Below are positions 53,943 through 62,025 of a stretch of DNA of 64,000 bases, piece by piece; the stretch's first letter is position 1, and the number at the start of each line of letters is the position of its first letter. The stretch is from Janthinobacterium psychrotolerans (GTDB lineage: Bacteria > Pseudomonadota > Gammaproteobacteria > Burkholderiales > Burkholderiaceae_D). Below the pieces are notes generated by a model that saw nothing but the letters and a program-made list of their open reading frames with translations, did no database searches and was not told where the DNA came from. The stretch spans positions 124,001 through 188,000 of the forward strand of contig NZ_LOCQ01000058.1 in assembly GCF_001677885.1 (NCBI RefSeq). The letters run 5' to 3'. A program made the position numbers and the translations under genes.

Positions 53943-54851
53943 ATGCGCACGAACAAGAGCTTGATCGCGGCCGGCGCACTGGCCGCCATGGCGCTGTACT
54001 GGTCGCTGGCGCCGGGCGAGCCGCCGGCGCCAGCGCCACCCAAGGAAGACCCCGATCTGTTCGCGTTCGTGCGCTCGATGGAGGGCACGCGGCCCGACGG
54101 CAATCTGACCGCCTCCGCCGGCGGCACCCTGGTGGTCGATGCGGAACTGGGCCATCTGTTCGACTACTACCTGGCGGGCCTCGGCGAAAAGCCGCTGGCC
54201 GCCATCCGCAGCCAGATCGAGCTGGAACTCGACCGCCGCCTGGCGCCGGCGCCGGCACGCGAAGCCAAGCGCCTGCTGGGGGCGTACCTGGCCTACAAGC
54301 AGGCGCTGGCCGGCATCGAGCAAGGCCTGGCGCCTTCCGGCAACGCGCCGCTGGCGCGGCTGCAGGCGATGCGCGCGCTGCGCCCGGCGTACTTCACGGC
54401 CCAGGAAAGCGCCGGCCTGTTCGGCGCCAGCGACGTGCGCGACGACGACGCCGTGGCGCGCATGGCGGTGCTGGGCGACAAGCAGCTGAGCGAAGCCGGG
54501 CGGCAGCAAAGGCTGGCCGCGCTCGACGCCGCCCTGACACCGGCGCAGCGGCTGGAGCGCGACGCGCCGCAGCAGGTGAGCCGGCTCGACGACGCGGTGC
54601 GCACGCTGCGCGCGCAAGGCGGCGGCGACAATGAAGTCTATCGCCTGCGCGCGGCCACTTTCACGCCCGAGGCGGCGGCGCGGCTGGCCGAACTGGACCG
54701 CGAAGAATCACAGTGGCAGCAGCGCATCATTGCCTGGCGCGCGCAAAAGGCGGCACTGGGCGCAGGTACGCAGGACGCGGCGCAGGTCGCCAGGCTCAAT
54801 GACGCGCTCTTCTCACCCGACGAGCAACGCCGCCTGGGCGCCTACGAATAA
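53943..54851 (+). CDS. lifO: Lipase-specific foldase (lipase chaperone)
   Basis: 302 residues. One N-terminal inner-membrane anchor (about 7-23) and a Pro/Ala-rich linker precede the helical foldase domains in the periplasm. The family motif RxxFDYxxSA-type is seen as GHLFDYYLAGLGE, after the block SMEGTRPDG. These proteins wrap the lipase and fold it before type II export. It immediately follows its lipase gene, as in Burkholderia and Pseudomonas. Its stop is 4 bp from the end of the convergent regulator gene. Confidence 0.92.
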   Translation: MRTNKSLIAAGALAAMALYWSLAPGEPPAPAPPKEDPDLFAFVRSMEGTRPDGNLTASAGGTLVVDAELGHLFDYYLAGLGEKPLAAIRSQIELELDRRLAPAPAREAKRLLGAYLAYKQALAGIEQGLAPSGNAPLARLQAMRALRPAYFTAQESAGLFGASDVRDDDAVARMAVLGDKQLSEAGRQQRLAALDAALTPAQRLERDAPQQVSRLDDAVRTLRAQGGGDNEVYRLRAATFTPEAAARLAELDREESQWQQRIIAWRAQKAALGAGTQDAAQVARLNDALFSPDEQRRLGAYE

Positions 54852-54855
54852 AGGG

Positions 54856-57639
54856 CTAGTCCATCTGCGCCAGCAGCTGCGCCGCCGCCATCATGTCAGC
54901 ACTGGCATGGCCTTGCGTATAGCGCGCGTGCACAGGCAGCAGCAGCGCGCGCGCTTCGCGCGAGCGGCCCTGTTCGCGCAAGACTGCCGCCAGGCTGGTG
55001 GCGCAGCGCAGCTCCCAGCCCAGCGCGCGCTGGGCGCCGGCCAGCCTGAGCGCTTCCTCCAGCAGCCGGCGCACCAGTTCCTGCCCTTGCACGTCGCCAG
55101 GGCGCAGGGCCTGCCAGCGGCGCAGCGCCGCGCGGCGCAGTACTTCAGGCGCACTCCATGGCGCGTCGCCGCCACGGGCGCGCCGCAGCGCTTCGCCATT
55201 GGCCGCCGCATCGAGCAAGGTCGCCATCAGGTCGACCTGCAGCGACCAGCCGCGCGCCGCCGGCCAGGCGACGGCGCAGCCCTGGCGCAGGCTGTCGAGC
55301 ACACCCTGATAGCTGGCGCCCCACTCCTGCCAGTGCCGCAAGCCGTGGCGCGCCGCATGTTCGCACAGCGTGCCGGTCCACTCGCGCGCCAGATCGTGCC
55401 GGCCGCACCACAAGGCCACCGGGATGGCGCTGACGGCCAGCGCCACGCACAGCGACACGCCATTGTGCGCAAAGCCCTGCTCGACCGTTTCGCGGGCAAT
55501 CGCCAGCGCATCGTCGGGACGGCCCATCAGCCACACGCAGCGCGCCAGGTTGCCGCGCAGGCAAACCTGGTAGTCGGCCAGCAAGGCGCTGTTCAGGCTG
55601 TGCTGGCCGGCGGCATCGGGATGGTCCAGCACCAGGCGCGACAGCACCGCCGACTCCGCATGCCGTCCCTGCAGGTGTTCGCCAGCGGCCAGCATGCGTG
55701 CGCGCAACAGCTGCATGGCGGTATCGCCCTCGCGCTCGCACAGCGCCGCAAACTGCGCCGCGCAGGCGTCGGCGGCGCGGTAATCGGCCATCACCATGTG
55801 CGCGATCCACATGCCGCAAATCGCTTCGGCGCAGCCAGCGGCCTCGCCTGTGGTGATGGCCAGCGCACAAGCGCGCTGGAATTGCGCCAGCATGGCGCCG
55901 CTCACGCCCCCGGTATGCAGCAGCAAGTGCCCCAGCGACACGCACAGCTGCATTTCACCGCAGGCATCCTCGATACCATGCGCGGCCATGCGCGCCAGCG
56001 CATGTTCGACCCGCACCCGGTATTCGTCCATCAGCGACAACGAGTAGAACAGCGTGTGCGCTGCCAGGGTCAGCGCCACCCCCAGCGCCGGGTCGCCGTG
56101 CGTGCCGAAGGCCCAGTCGATGGCGGCGCGCATATCGTCCACATGGCAGCGGCAGGCGGCGCTCCAGCTGGCCGCCGGCAAGCGCCCCCGGTCGTGCGCG
56201 ATATGGCGCGCCAGCGCCAGGCAATGCAGTGCATGGCGGCGCAATACGGCCGCCTGCCCGCCGTCTTCGGACAGCAGCGCGCAAGCATACGCGCGCGTCG
56301 TTTCCAGCAGCCGGTAATACACGCGCTCGCAGCAGGTCTCGACGCTGACCAGTGATTTCGAGGCCAGGTCGGCCACCGCGTCGTAGACGTCGCGCCCGGC
56401 CACGGCGCTGGCCGATTCGAGCCGGAAGCGGCTCTTGAACACGCTCAGCGCCCGCAGCACGCTGCGCTCTTCGGCATCGAGCAAACCATAGCTCCAGTCC
56501 AGCGTGGCGCGCAGGGTCTGGTGGCGCGGCGGCGCGTTGCGCGGACCGCGCACCAGCAGGCGGAAACGGTCATCGAGCTGGCGCCGCAAGCCATGCAGGC
56601 CGAAGTGGCCGATGCGCCCGGCCGCCAGTTCCAGCGCCAGCGGAATGCCGTCGAGGCGGCGGCAGATTTCGGCCACCACCGGCACGTCGGCGTCGGCCAG
56701 CACGAAGCTGGCGTCGACCGCGATGCAGCGCTCGCAAAACAGCTGCACCGCCGCATAGTGGCGCAGCGCCGCGTCGGCCACCGTGTCGGGCGGCGGCAGC
56801 TCCAGCGCCGGCAGGCGCAGCAGGTACTCGCACGAGATGCGCAGCGGTTCGCGGCTGGTGGCGACCACCTGCAGCGCCGGTGCTCCCTTGAGCAGGGCAT
56901 CGGCCAGCGCCGCGGCGGCGGCGATCACGTGTTCGCAATTGTCGAACACGAGCAGCATCTGGCGCTGGCGCAGATAGGCCAGCAGGGCCGGCATCGGATC
57001 GTGCGCCGGCACCGCCACGCCCAGCGCCGAGGCCAGCGCCAGCGGCGCCCGCCGCCCCTCCGTCACCGGCGCCAGGTCGACGAAGCAGATGCCGTCGGCA
57101 TGGCGGCGCTGCACGCGCAGCGCCAGCGCCACTGCCACCATGGTCTTGCCGATGCCGCCCGGGCCAACGATGCTGAGCAGGCGCACATGCAGCAGTTGGC
57201 CAGCCATCGCATGCAATGCATCGGTGCGGCCCATCATCCGCGTGAACAGCACCGGCAGGTTGTAGCGCACCTCGGCGGAGGTGCCGGAGGCAGCGGCGGC
57301 GGCCGTCTCGCCATCGCGCGACACGGGGGCGAGAAAACCGTAGCCACGGCCGGCCACGGTGGTGATGTAGCGCTGGCCATCACGCCCGTCGCCCAGCACC
57401 TTGCGCAGCGCCGCCAGGTGCACGCGCAAGGTGGCGTCGTCGACTACGGCATTGGGCCAGACCAGGGCCAGCAATTCATGCTTGTCGACGATATCGCCGG
57501 CGCGTTCCAGCAGGGCCAGCAGCAAGTCCATGGCGCGGCTTCCCAGCCTTGCCGCACGTTCGCCTTCCAGCAGCCGGCGTTCGAGCGGCAATAGGCGAAA
57601 CGGGCCGAAAACATAGGCCGGGACGGAGCTGTTCATCAT
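54856..57639 (-). CDS. Winged-helix/STAND-ATPase transcriptional regulator
   Basis: 927 residues. An OmpR-type winged helix at about 10-110 (RLGSRAMDLLLALLERAGDIVDKHELLALVWPNAVVDDATLRVHLAALRKVLG in the sequence; short key part VDDATLRVHLAALRKVL and TVAGRGYGFLAPV) is followed by an NB-ARC-like ATPase with Walker A GPGGIGKTM and Walker B LLVFDNCEHV, a winged-helix region (RHQTLRATLDWSYGLLDAEE) and a long C-terminal helical region, likely TPR. It is in the same direction as, and 81 bp after, the EAL gene. It probably integrates a ligand signal to activate transcription. Targets unknown; the lipase operon is convergent with it. Confidence 0.85.
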   Translation of the reverse strand: MMNSSVPAYVFGPFRLLPLERRLLEGERAARLGSRAMDLLLALLERAGDIVDKHELLALVWPNAVVDDATLRVHLAALRKVLGDGRDGQRYITTVAGRGYGFLAPVSRDGETAAAAASGTSAEVRYNLPVLFTRMMGRTDALHAMAGQLLHVRLLSIVGPGGIGKTMVAVALALRVQRRHADGICFVDLAPVTEGRRAPLALASALGVAVPAHDPMPALLAYLRQRQMLLVFDNCEHVIAAAAALADALLKGAPALQVVATSREPLRISCEYLLRLPALELPPPDTVADAALRHYAAVQLFCERCIAVDASFVLADADVPVVAEICRRLDGIPLALELAAGRIGHFGLHGLRRQLDDRFRLLVRGPRNAPPRHQTLRATLDWSYGLLDAEERSVLRALSVFKSRFRLESASAVAGRDVYDAVADLASKSLVSVETCCERVYYRLLETTRAYACALLSEDGGQAAVLRRHALHCLALARHIAHDRGRLPAASWSAACRCHVDDMRAAIDWAFGTHGDPALGVALTLAAHTLFYSLSLMDEYRVRVEHALARMAAHGIEDACGEMQLCVSLGHLLLHTGGVSGAMLAQFQRACALAITTGEAAGCAEAICGMWIAHMVMADYRAADACAAQFAALCEREGDTAMQLLRARMLAAGEHLQGRHAESAVLSRLVLDHPDAAGQHSLNSALLADYQVCLRGNLARCVWLMGRPDDALAIARETVEQGFAHNGVSLCVALAVSAIPVALWCGRHDLAREWTGTLCEHAARHGLRHWQEWGASYQGVLDSLRQGCAVAWPAARGWSLQVDLMATLLDAAANGEALRRARGGDAPWSAPEVLRRAALRRWQALRPGDVQGQELVRRLLEEALRLAGAQRALGWELRCATSLAAVLREQGRSREARALLLPVHARYTQGHASADMMAAAQLLAQMD

Positions 57640-57720
57640 GGTGCTTGGGGAAGAAGGGTCTCAGGACATGCGGTGTGGCAGGCATTTTACGGAAAATCCG
57701 CACTCCGCACGCACGAGCTG

Positions 57721-58497
57721 CTACTTGTTGCAATCCGGCGACGCATGCGCGCCATCCAGCAGGGCCGCAACGGCGTCGGCCGGTGCCGGACGGTGCAGGT
57801 AGTAGCCCTGCACCTGCTGGCAACCGAGGCTGCGCAGCATGGCCAGCTGCGCGCCATCTTCGACACCTTCGGCCAGCACCTGCAGCGCCAGGCTGCGCGC
57901 CAGCGCGATGGTCGAGTCGACAATGACGGCGTCCTTGCCATCGCTGGCGATATCGGCGATGAAACAGCGGTCGATCTTGACCGTATGCACAGGCAGCATC
58001 TTGAGGTGGTGCAGGCCAGCATAGCCGGTGCCGTAGTCGTCGAGCGCGATGCGCACGCCCAGCGCGCGCAGTCGCGCGAGCACGGCGCACGCTTGCGCCA
58101 TATCGACGATCTGGCCGCTTTCCGTCACCTCCAGTTCCAGCAAGCCGGGCGGCACGTCATGCTGGCGCAAACAGGACAGCACGGTAAAGAACAGGCGCGG
58201 GTCGCTCAACTGCCGGACCGACAGATTGACCGCCACCGGCACCAGCGGCAACCGTGCCTGGCGCCACTGCGCCAGTTGCGCGCATGCGGCGGCGATACCC
58301 CAGTTGCCCAGTTCGACGATGGTGCCGCTGTGTTCACCGAGGTCGACAAACTCCTGCGGAAAACCGGGGCCGCGCCCTGGCTGGCGCCAGCGCAGCAGCG
58401 CTTCCAGACCCACCAGGCGCAGCTGCACGGTATCGAACTTGCCCTGGTAGTGAAAGCAGAATTCATCGTTGCGCAGCGCGCTGGCCAGGCCAGCCAC
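57721..58497 (-). CDS. EAL-domain cyclic-di-GMP phosphodiesterase
   Basis: 258 residues consisting of a single EAL domain. EAL is intact (GLEALLRWRQP), as are Asn in AVNLSVRQL, Glu in LELEVTES, the two Asp in IALDDYGTGYAGL, Lys in VKIDRCFI and the catalytic Glu in VLAEGVEDG, so activity is expected: hydrolysis of c-di-GMP to pGpG. The GTG start at 58497 overlaps the stop of the chemoreceptor gene (TAGTG), indicating translational coupling. There is no other domain; soluble. It may couple chemoreceptor expression to c-di-GMP level. Confidence 0.9.
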   Translation of the reverse strand: MAGLASALRNDEFCFHYQGKFDTVQLRLVGLEALLRWRQPGRGPGFPQEFVDLGEHSGTIVELGNWGIAAACAQLAQWRQARLPLVPVAVNLSVRQLSDPRLFFTVLSCLRQHDVPPGLLELEVTESGQIVDMAQACAVLARLRALGVRIALDDYGTGYAGLHHLKMLPVHTVKIDRCFIADIASDGKDAVIVDSTIALARSLALQVLAEGVEDGAQLAMLRSLGCQQVQGYYLHRPAPADAVAALLDGAHASPDCNK

Positions 58498-60110
58498 TAG
58501 GCGGGCAGGCGCAGCACGGGCCGCGTCTGGCCAGTGGCGCCGCTGTCCGCCGGCGGCAGGCTGGCATGCTCCTGGCGCAGGCGGAACACGCTGACCACCC
58601 GCTGCAGCCGCGCCGCCTCGCTTTCCAGCGATTGTGATGCGGCCGCCGCTTCTTCCACCAGCGCCGCGTTTTGCTGCGTCACTTCATCCATCTGCAACAC
58701 CGCTTCGCTGATCTGGCCGATGCCCGTGCTCTGTTCGGCGCTGGCGGTGGTGATGTCGCTGACCATGCGGCTGACCTTTTCCACCGCCTGCACCACCTCA
58801 TGCATGGTGGCGCCGGCCTGCACGACGAGCGCCGATCCGTTCGAGACCTGCTCGCCGGAGGTGGCGATCAGGGCGCGGATATCGCGCGCGGCCGAGGCGC
58901 TGCGCTGCGCCAGGTTGCGCACCTCGGTGGCGACCACCGCAAAGCCGCGTCCCTGCTCGCCGGCGCGCGCCGCTTCCACCGCCGCATTGAGGGCCAGGAT
59001 ATTGGTCTGGAACGCGATGCCGTCGATCACGCCGATGATCTCGGCGATCTGCGCCGAAGAACTGCTGATCGCTTCCATCGTGTTGATCACCTGCCCGACG
59101 GCCTCGCCGCCGCGGTTGGCGACCTGCGCCGCCGCCAGCGCCAGGGTGCTGGCCTGGCGTGCATTGTCGACATTCTGCTGCACTGTGGAACTGAGTTCCT
59201 CCATCGCCGACGCCGTCTGTTCGAGCGAACTGGCCTGTTCTTCGGTGCGGGCCGACAGGTCGATATTGCCGGCCGCGATTTCGGTCGACGCCGTGGCGAT
59301 GGTATCGGTGCCGCTGCGCACCTGCCGCACGATATCGCGCAGGTTGTCATTCATGATGGCCAGTGCGTCGAGCAGCCGGCCCGTTTCATCGCTGGCGTGC
59401 TGGCCAAAGGTGGAACTGAGGTCGCCGGCGGCCACCGTCTGCGCCACGCCCAGCGCATGCTGCAGCGGCCGCACGATGCTGCGCGTGACCAGCCAGGCCG
59501 TGATAATGGAGAACAAAATGGCCGCAGCACTGAGCGCCAGCACCATGGCGCGCGCCGCCAGGTATTCCTCGCGCACCTGCTTGCCCGCTTCGACCATGAG
59601 GTTGTGCTGGTGTGTGATCAGGTTTTCTAGCGCGCCCATGTAGCGCAGCTGATCGGCGCGCACGGTTTGCAGCAGCAGCGCCGACGCTTCGTCGCGCGCG
59701 CCGTCGTACAGCAGCGCCAGCACCTTGTCGCGGCCCGTATTGAACACGCCGCGCGCCTCTTTTACCGCCTGCATCAATTGCTTGCCCTGCTCGCCGCCGA
59801 TCTTGCCATCGAGCTCGCCCAGCAGCTTCTCGGTGGCCGCGCTGGCCCTGGCGATGGTGTCGCGCTCCTGCGCCACCTGGTCCAGCTCAAACATCAGGAA
59901 CAGATTGCGCGAGGAGCGCGCGATCACGTTGACCTGCTTGATGATCTCATTGGCCAGCACGGTTTTCGGATACTCGCGATCGACCACGCCGCGCATGCGC
60001 TCGTCGAGCGAGGACAAGCGCAACACACTGAGCGCGGCGGTGGCCAGCAACAGCAAGGTCAGCACCGCGAAAGCCCAGCGCAAACGCGTTCCTATATTCA
60101 TATTCGCCAT
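58497..60110 (-). CDS. Methyl-accepting chemotaxis protein
   Basis: 537 residues from the ATG at 60110; starts at 60101 and 60146 are also possible and none has a clear ribosome site. A membrane segment about 10-32, four-helix-bundle sensor to about 185, second segment about 192-215 (AMVLALSAAAILFSIITAWL), HAMP, and signalling domain with [24 protein letters not shown] (cut here to the tip: [20 protein letters not shown]). Unlike the chemoreceptor at 38503-40230 it has no WxxF tail. Its stop overlaps the EAL start. A possible sigma-28 promoter lies upstream at 60292-60317. Confidence 0.9.
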   Translation of the reverse strand: MANMNIGTRLRWAFAVLTLLLLATAALSVLRLSSLDERMRGVVDREYPKTVLANEIIKQVNVIARSSRNLFLMFELDQVAQERDTIARASAATEKLLGELDGKIGGEQGKQLMQAVKEARGVFNTGRDKVLALLYDGARDEASALLLQTVRADQLRYMGALENLITHQHNLMVEAGKQVREEYLAARAMVLALSAAAILFSIITAWLVTRSIVRPLQHALGVAQTVAAGDLSSTFGQHASDETGRLLDALAIMNDNLRDIVRQVRSGTDTIATASTEIAAGNIDLSARTEEQASSLEQTASAMEELSSTVQQNVDNARQASTLALAAAQVANRGGEAVGQVINTMEAISSSSAQIAEIIGVIDGIAFQTNILALNAAVEAARAGEQGRGFAVVATEVRNLAQRSASAARDIRALIATSGEQVSNGSALVVQAGATMHEVVQAVEKVSRMVSDITTASAEQSTGIGQISEAVLQMDEVTQQNAALVEEAAAASQSLESEAARLQRVVSVFRLRQEHASLPPADSGATGQTRPVLRLPA

Positions 60111-60396
60111 ATTGTTTGCATTCTTCAAGATGAGGCAGATCGCCATGGCCGCCGCCACCGGCCATGCCTCACGTGTCATGAACGGGCGCAACAGGCAGCA
60201 GGGTCGGCCGGGAGTGGTCAAAGGCAGGAGCGAAGATGGCGTACGCCGTCCTCCGCGCCAGGGCGCATGGTGCTACGGCGGCCAGTGTGAGTTATCCGAC
60301 AAGCAATGTCGCGTTAATTTTTGCAAAATTTTGCTTAGATAACAAAACATCCATTTTCATAACACTGTTTTACCGGCAAGCATGCGTCCGTGCAAA
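60111..60396. other. Leader region between the chemoreceptor and the pseudogene terminator
   Basis: On the minus strand, GTCGGATAA (plus 60291-60299) preceded by TTAA (60314-60317) loosely fits a sigma-28 promoter (TAAA-N15-GCCGATAA), as expected for a chemoreceptor. A perfect 12-bp palindrome GCAAAATTTTGC lies just upstream at 60323-60334. No gene is seen. Confidence 0.35.
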
Positions 60397-60417
60397 ACGG
60401 CCGCACAAGGCGGCCGT
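60393..60417 (-). terminator. Terminator after the decayed chemoreceptor
   Basis: ACGGCCGC (60397-60404) and GCGGCCGT (60410-60417) pair over a five-base loop; on the minus strand the stem is followed by TTTT. It lies 31 bp past the pseudogene end and ahead of the next chemoreceptor's promoter. Confidence 0.75.
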
Positions 60418-60447
60418 CCGTACCACTCCCCGCGTCGTGGCGACGGC

Positions 60448-60915
60448 TCAGAATTGTTCCCATTCGTCGTGCGACGGCCTGCCCTTGCGCGTGGCAGGCG
60501 CCGTCTGCAAGGCAGTGCGCGCCACGGCCGCAGGCACGCTGGCGCGCACTGGCGCCGGCGCCACGCCATCGAGCCTGAACACGCTCACCACGCCGGACAA
60601 GGCGCCCGCCTGCTCCTGCAGGGACGCGGCCGCGGCCGCCGCCTCTTCGACCAGCGCGGCGTTCTGCTGCGTCACCTGGTCCATCTGGCTGATGGCCTAT
60701 TGGTCTGGCAGGCGATGCCGTCGATTACGCTGATGATGTCGACGATTTTGCGCGACGCGCCGTTGATGGCGTCCATGGTCCGCACCACCTTTGCCCACCA
60801 CGGCGCCACCCTGCACCGCCACCCGGGACGCGCTGCGCGCCAGCTGATTGGCCTGCTGGGCATTGTCGGCGTTCTGGCGTACGGTCGAGGTCAGCTCCGC
60901 CATCATGACACCGAC
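60448..60915 (-). pseudogene. Decayed methyl-accepting chemotaxis protein
   Basis: Only pieces of the C-terminal signalling domain remain. They are spread over three frames: [20 protein letters not shown]... GGAVV (to about 60795), then [20 protein letters not shown]... DGIACQTN (to about 60700), then [20 protein letters not shown] to the WEQF tail (DEWEQF, 60448). Between QTN and AISQMD the hairpin tip and about 130 residues are missing, and the whole sensor half is lost. The C-terminal CheR/CheB-tethering tail survives. It probably arose by loss of a gene like the chemoreceptor at 38503-40230, whose tail is WEEF. Not functional. Confidence 0.85.
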
Positions 60916-61020
60916 CAGGGCAGCATTGGCGCCGGCCTGGCGCAATGTGCAGGGCAAGGATAGCTGGCTGCGCCATTGATATTCGTCTAAGATGGCCGAC
61001 AAGACCACACTGGAAACACC

Positions 61021-61965
61021 ATGGCTTATCTTATCGAACAAAAACTGGTGATCGGCGTCGCCTCGAGCGCACTGTTCGACCTGTCGGCATCGCACCAGGT
61101 CTACCTCGACCGTGGCCCCGAGGAATACCGCAAATACCAGGAAACCCACCTCGATACGGTGCTGGGCCGCGGCGTGGCCTTTCCCTTCATCCGCCGGTTC
61201 CTGAACATCAACAAGCACCATCCGCACGAGGCGCCGGTGGAAGTGGTGCTATTTTCGCGCAACTCACCCGAAACCGGCTTGCGCGTGATGCACTCGATCG
61301 CCCACTATGGCCTCGATATTTCGCGCGCCGCTTTCATGACCGGCAAGTCGCCCTACCCTTACCTGCCGGCGTTCAACGCCTCGCTGTTCCTGAGCGCCAA
61401 TGAAGACGATGTGCGCGGCGCACTGGCCTGCAACTTTCCCGCCGGCCTGGTACTGCCCTCGCGCACCGAAGACGACGAGGCCGACGAAGAGCTGCGCGTG
61501 GCCTTCGATTTCGATGGCGTGATCGCCGACGACGAGGCCGAAACCGTCTTCAAGCGCAACAACGACGTCGATGAATTCCACGCCCATGAAACCCTGAACG
61601 TGGGCACGCCGCACCGCCCGGGCCCGCTGGCCACCCTGTTCCAGAAACTGGCCGCCATGCAGCGCCTGGAAGAACAGGCCCAGCAGCGCGATCCGGCCTA
61701 CAAAAAGATCCTGCGCATCGCCATCATCACCGCCCGCAACGCGCCGTCGCACGAACGCGTGGTGACGACCCTGAAAAGCTGGGGCGTGGCGGCCGACGAA
61801 ACGTTTTTCCTCGGCGGCATGGACAAGTCGCGCGTGCTGGCCGTGTTCAGGCCGCATATCTTTTTCGATGACCAGCTGAGCCATTTGAAGTCAGCCGGCG
61901 GCACCATACCGATGGTGCACGTGCCGTTTGGTGTGGCCAATGTGCGCGCGGGTGATGGTCTATAA
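61021..61965 (+). CDS. Cytosolic 5'-nucleotidase (NT5C1-like family)
   Basis: 314 residues. The 5'-nucleotidase family (Pfam 5_nucleotid) match is shown by FDLSASHQVYLDRG near the N-terminus, ELRVAFDFDGVIADDEAE (HAD-like motif I), IAIITARNAPSHERVVTTLKSWG and FFLGGMDKSRVLAVFRPHIFFDDQ. It dephosphorylates nucleoside monophosphates in the cytoplasm. The ATG at 61021 follows the decayed chemoreceptor region; the next gene, mfd, begins 60 bp after the stop. Confidence 0.9.
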   Translation: MAYLIEQKLVIGVASSALFDLSASHQVYLDRGPEEYRKYQETHLDTVLGRGVAFPFIRRFLNINKHHPHEAPVEVVLFSRNSPETGLRVMHSIAHYGLDISRAAFMTGKSPYPYLPAFNASLFLSANEDDVRGALACNFPAGLVLPSRTEDDEADEELRVAFDFDGVIADDEAETVFKRNNDVDEFHAHETLNVGTPHRPGPLATLFQKLAAMQRLEEQAQQRDPAYKKILRIAIITARNAPSHERVVTTLKSWGVAADETFFLGGMDKSRVLAVFRPHIFFDDQLSHLKSAGGTIPMVHVPFGVANVRAGDGL

Positions 61966-61970
61966 TCGCG
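61955..61970 (+). promoter_or_regulatory. Candidate -10 region of mfd
   Basis: ATGGTCTATAATCGCG with TATAAT at 61961-61966, inside the 3' end of the nucleotidase gene. Identical to 49532-49547. If used, transcription starts near 61973, so an ATG at 61972 could not be the mfd start, favouring 62026. Confidence 0.45.
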
Positions 61971-62025
61971 CATGGCTTTCCAGCCACTCCTGTCAACTGC
62001 CTCTGTCACCTGTGTCATCGCCTGC

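Noticed and set aside
54631-57594. Plus-strand frames across the large winged-helix regulator
   Set aside because: The regulator has clear domains and Walker motifs; the opposite frames are low-information Arg/Ala/Gln-rich products.
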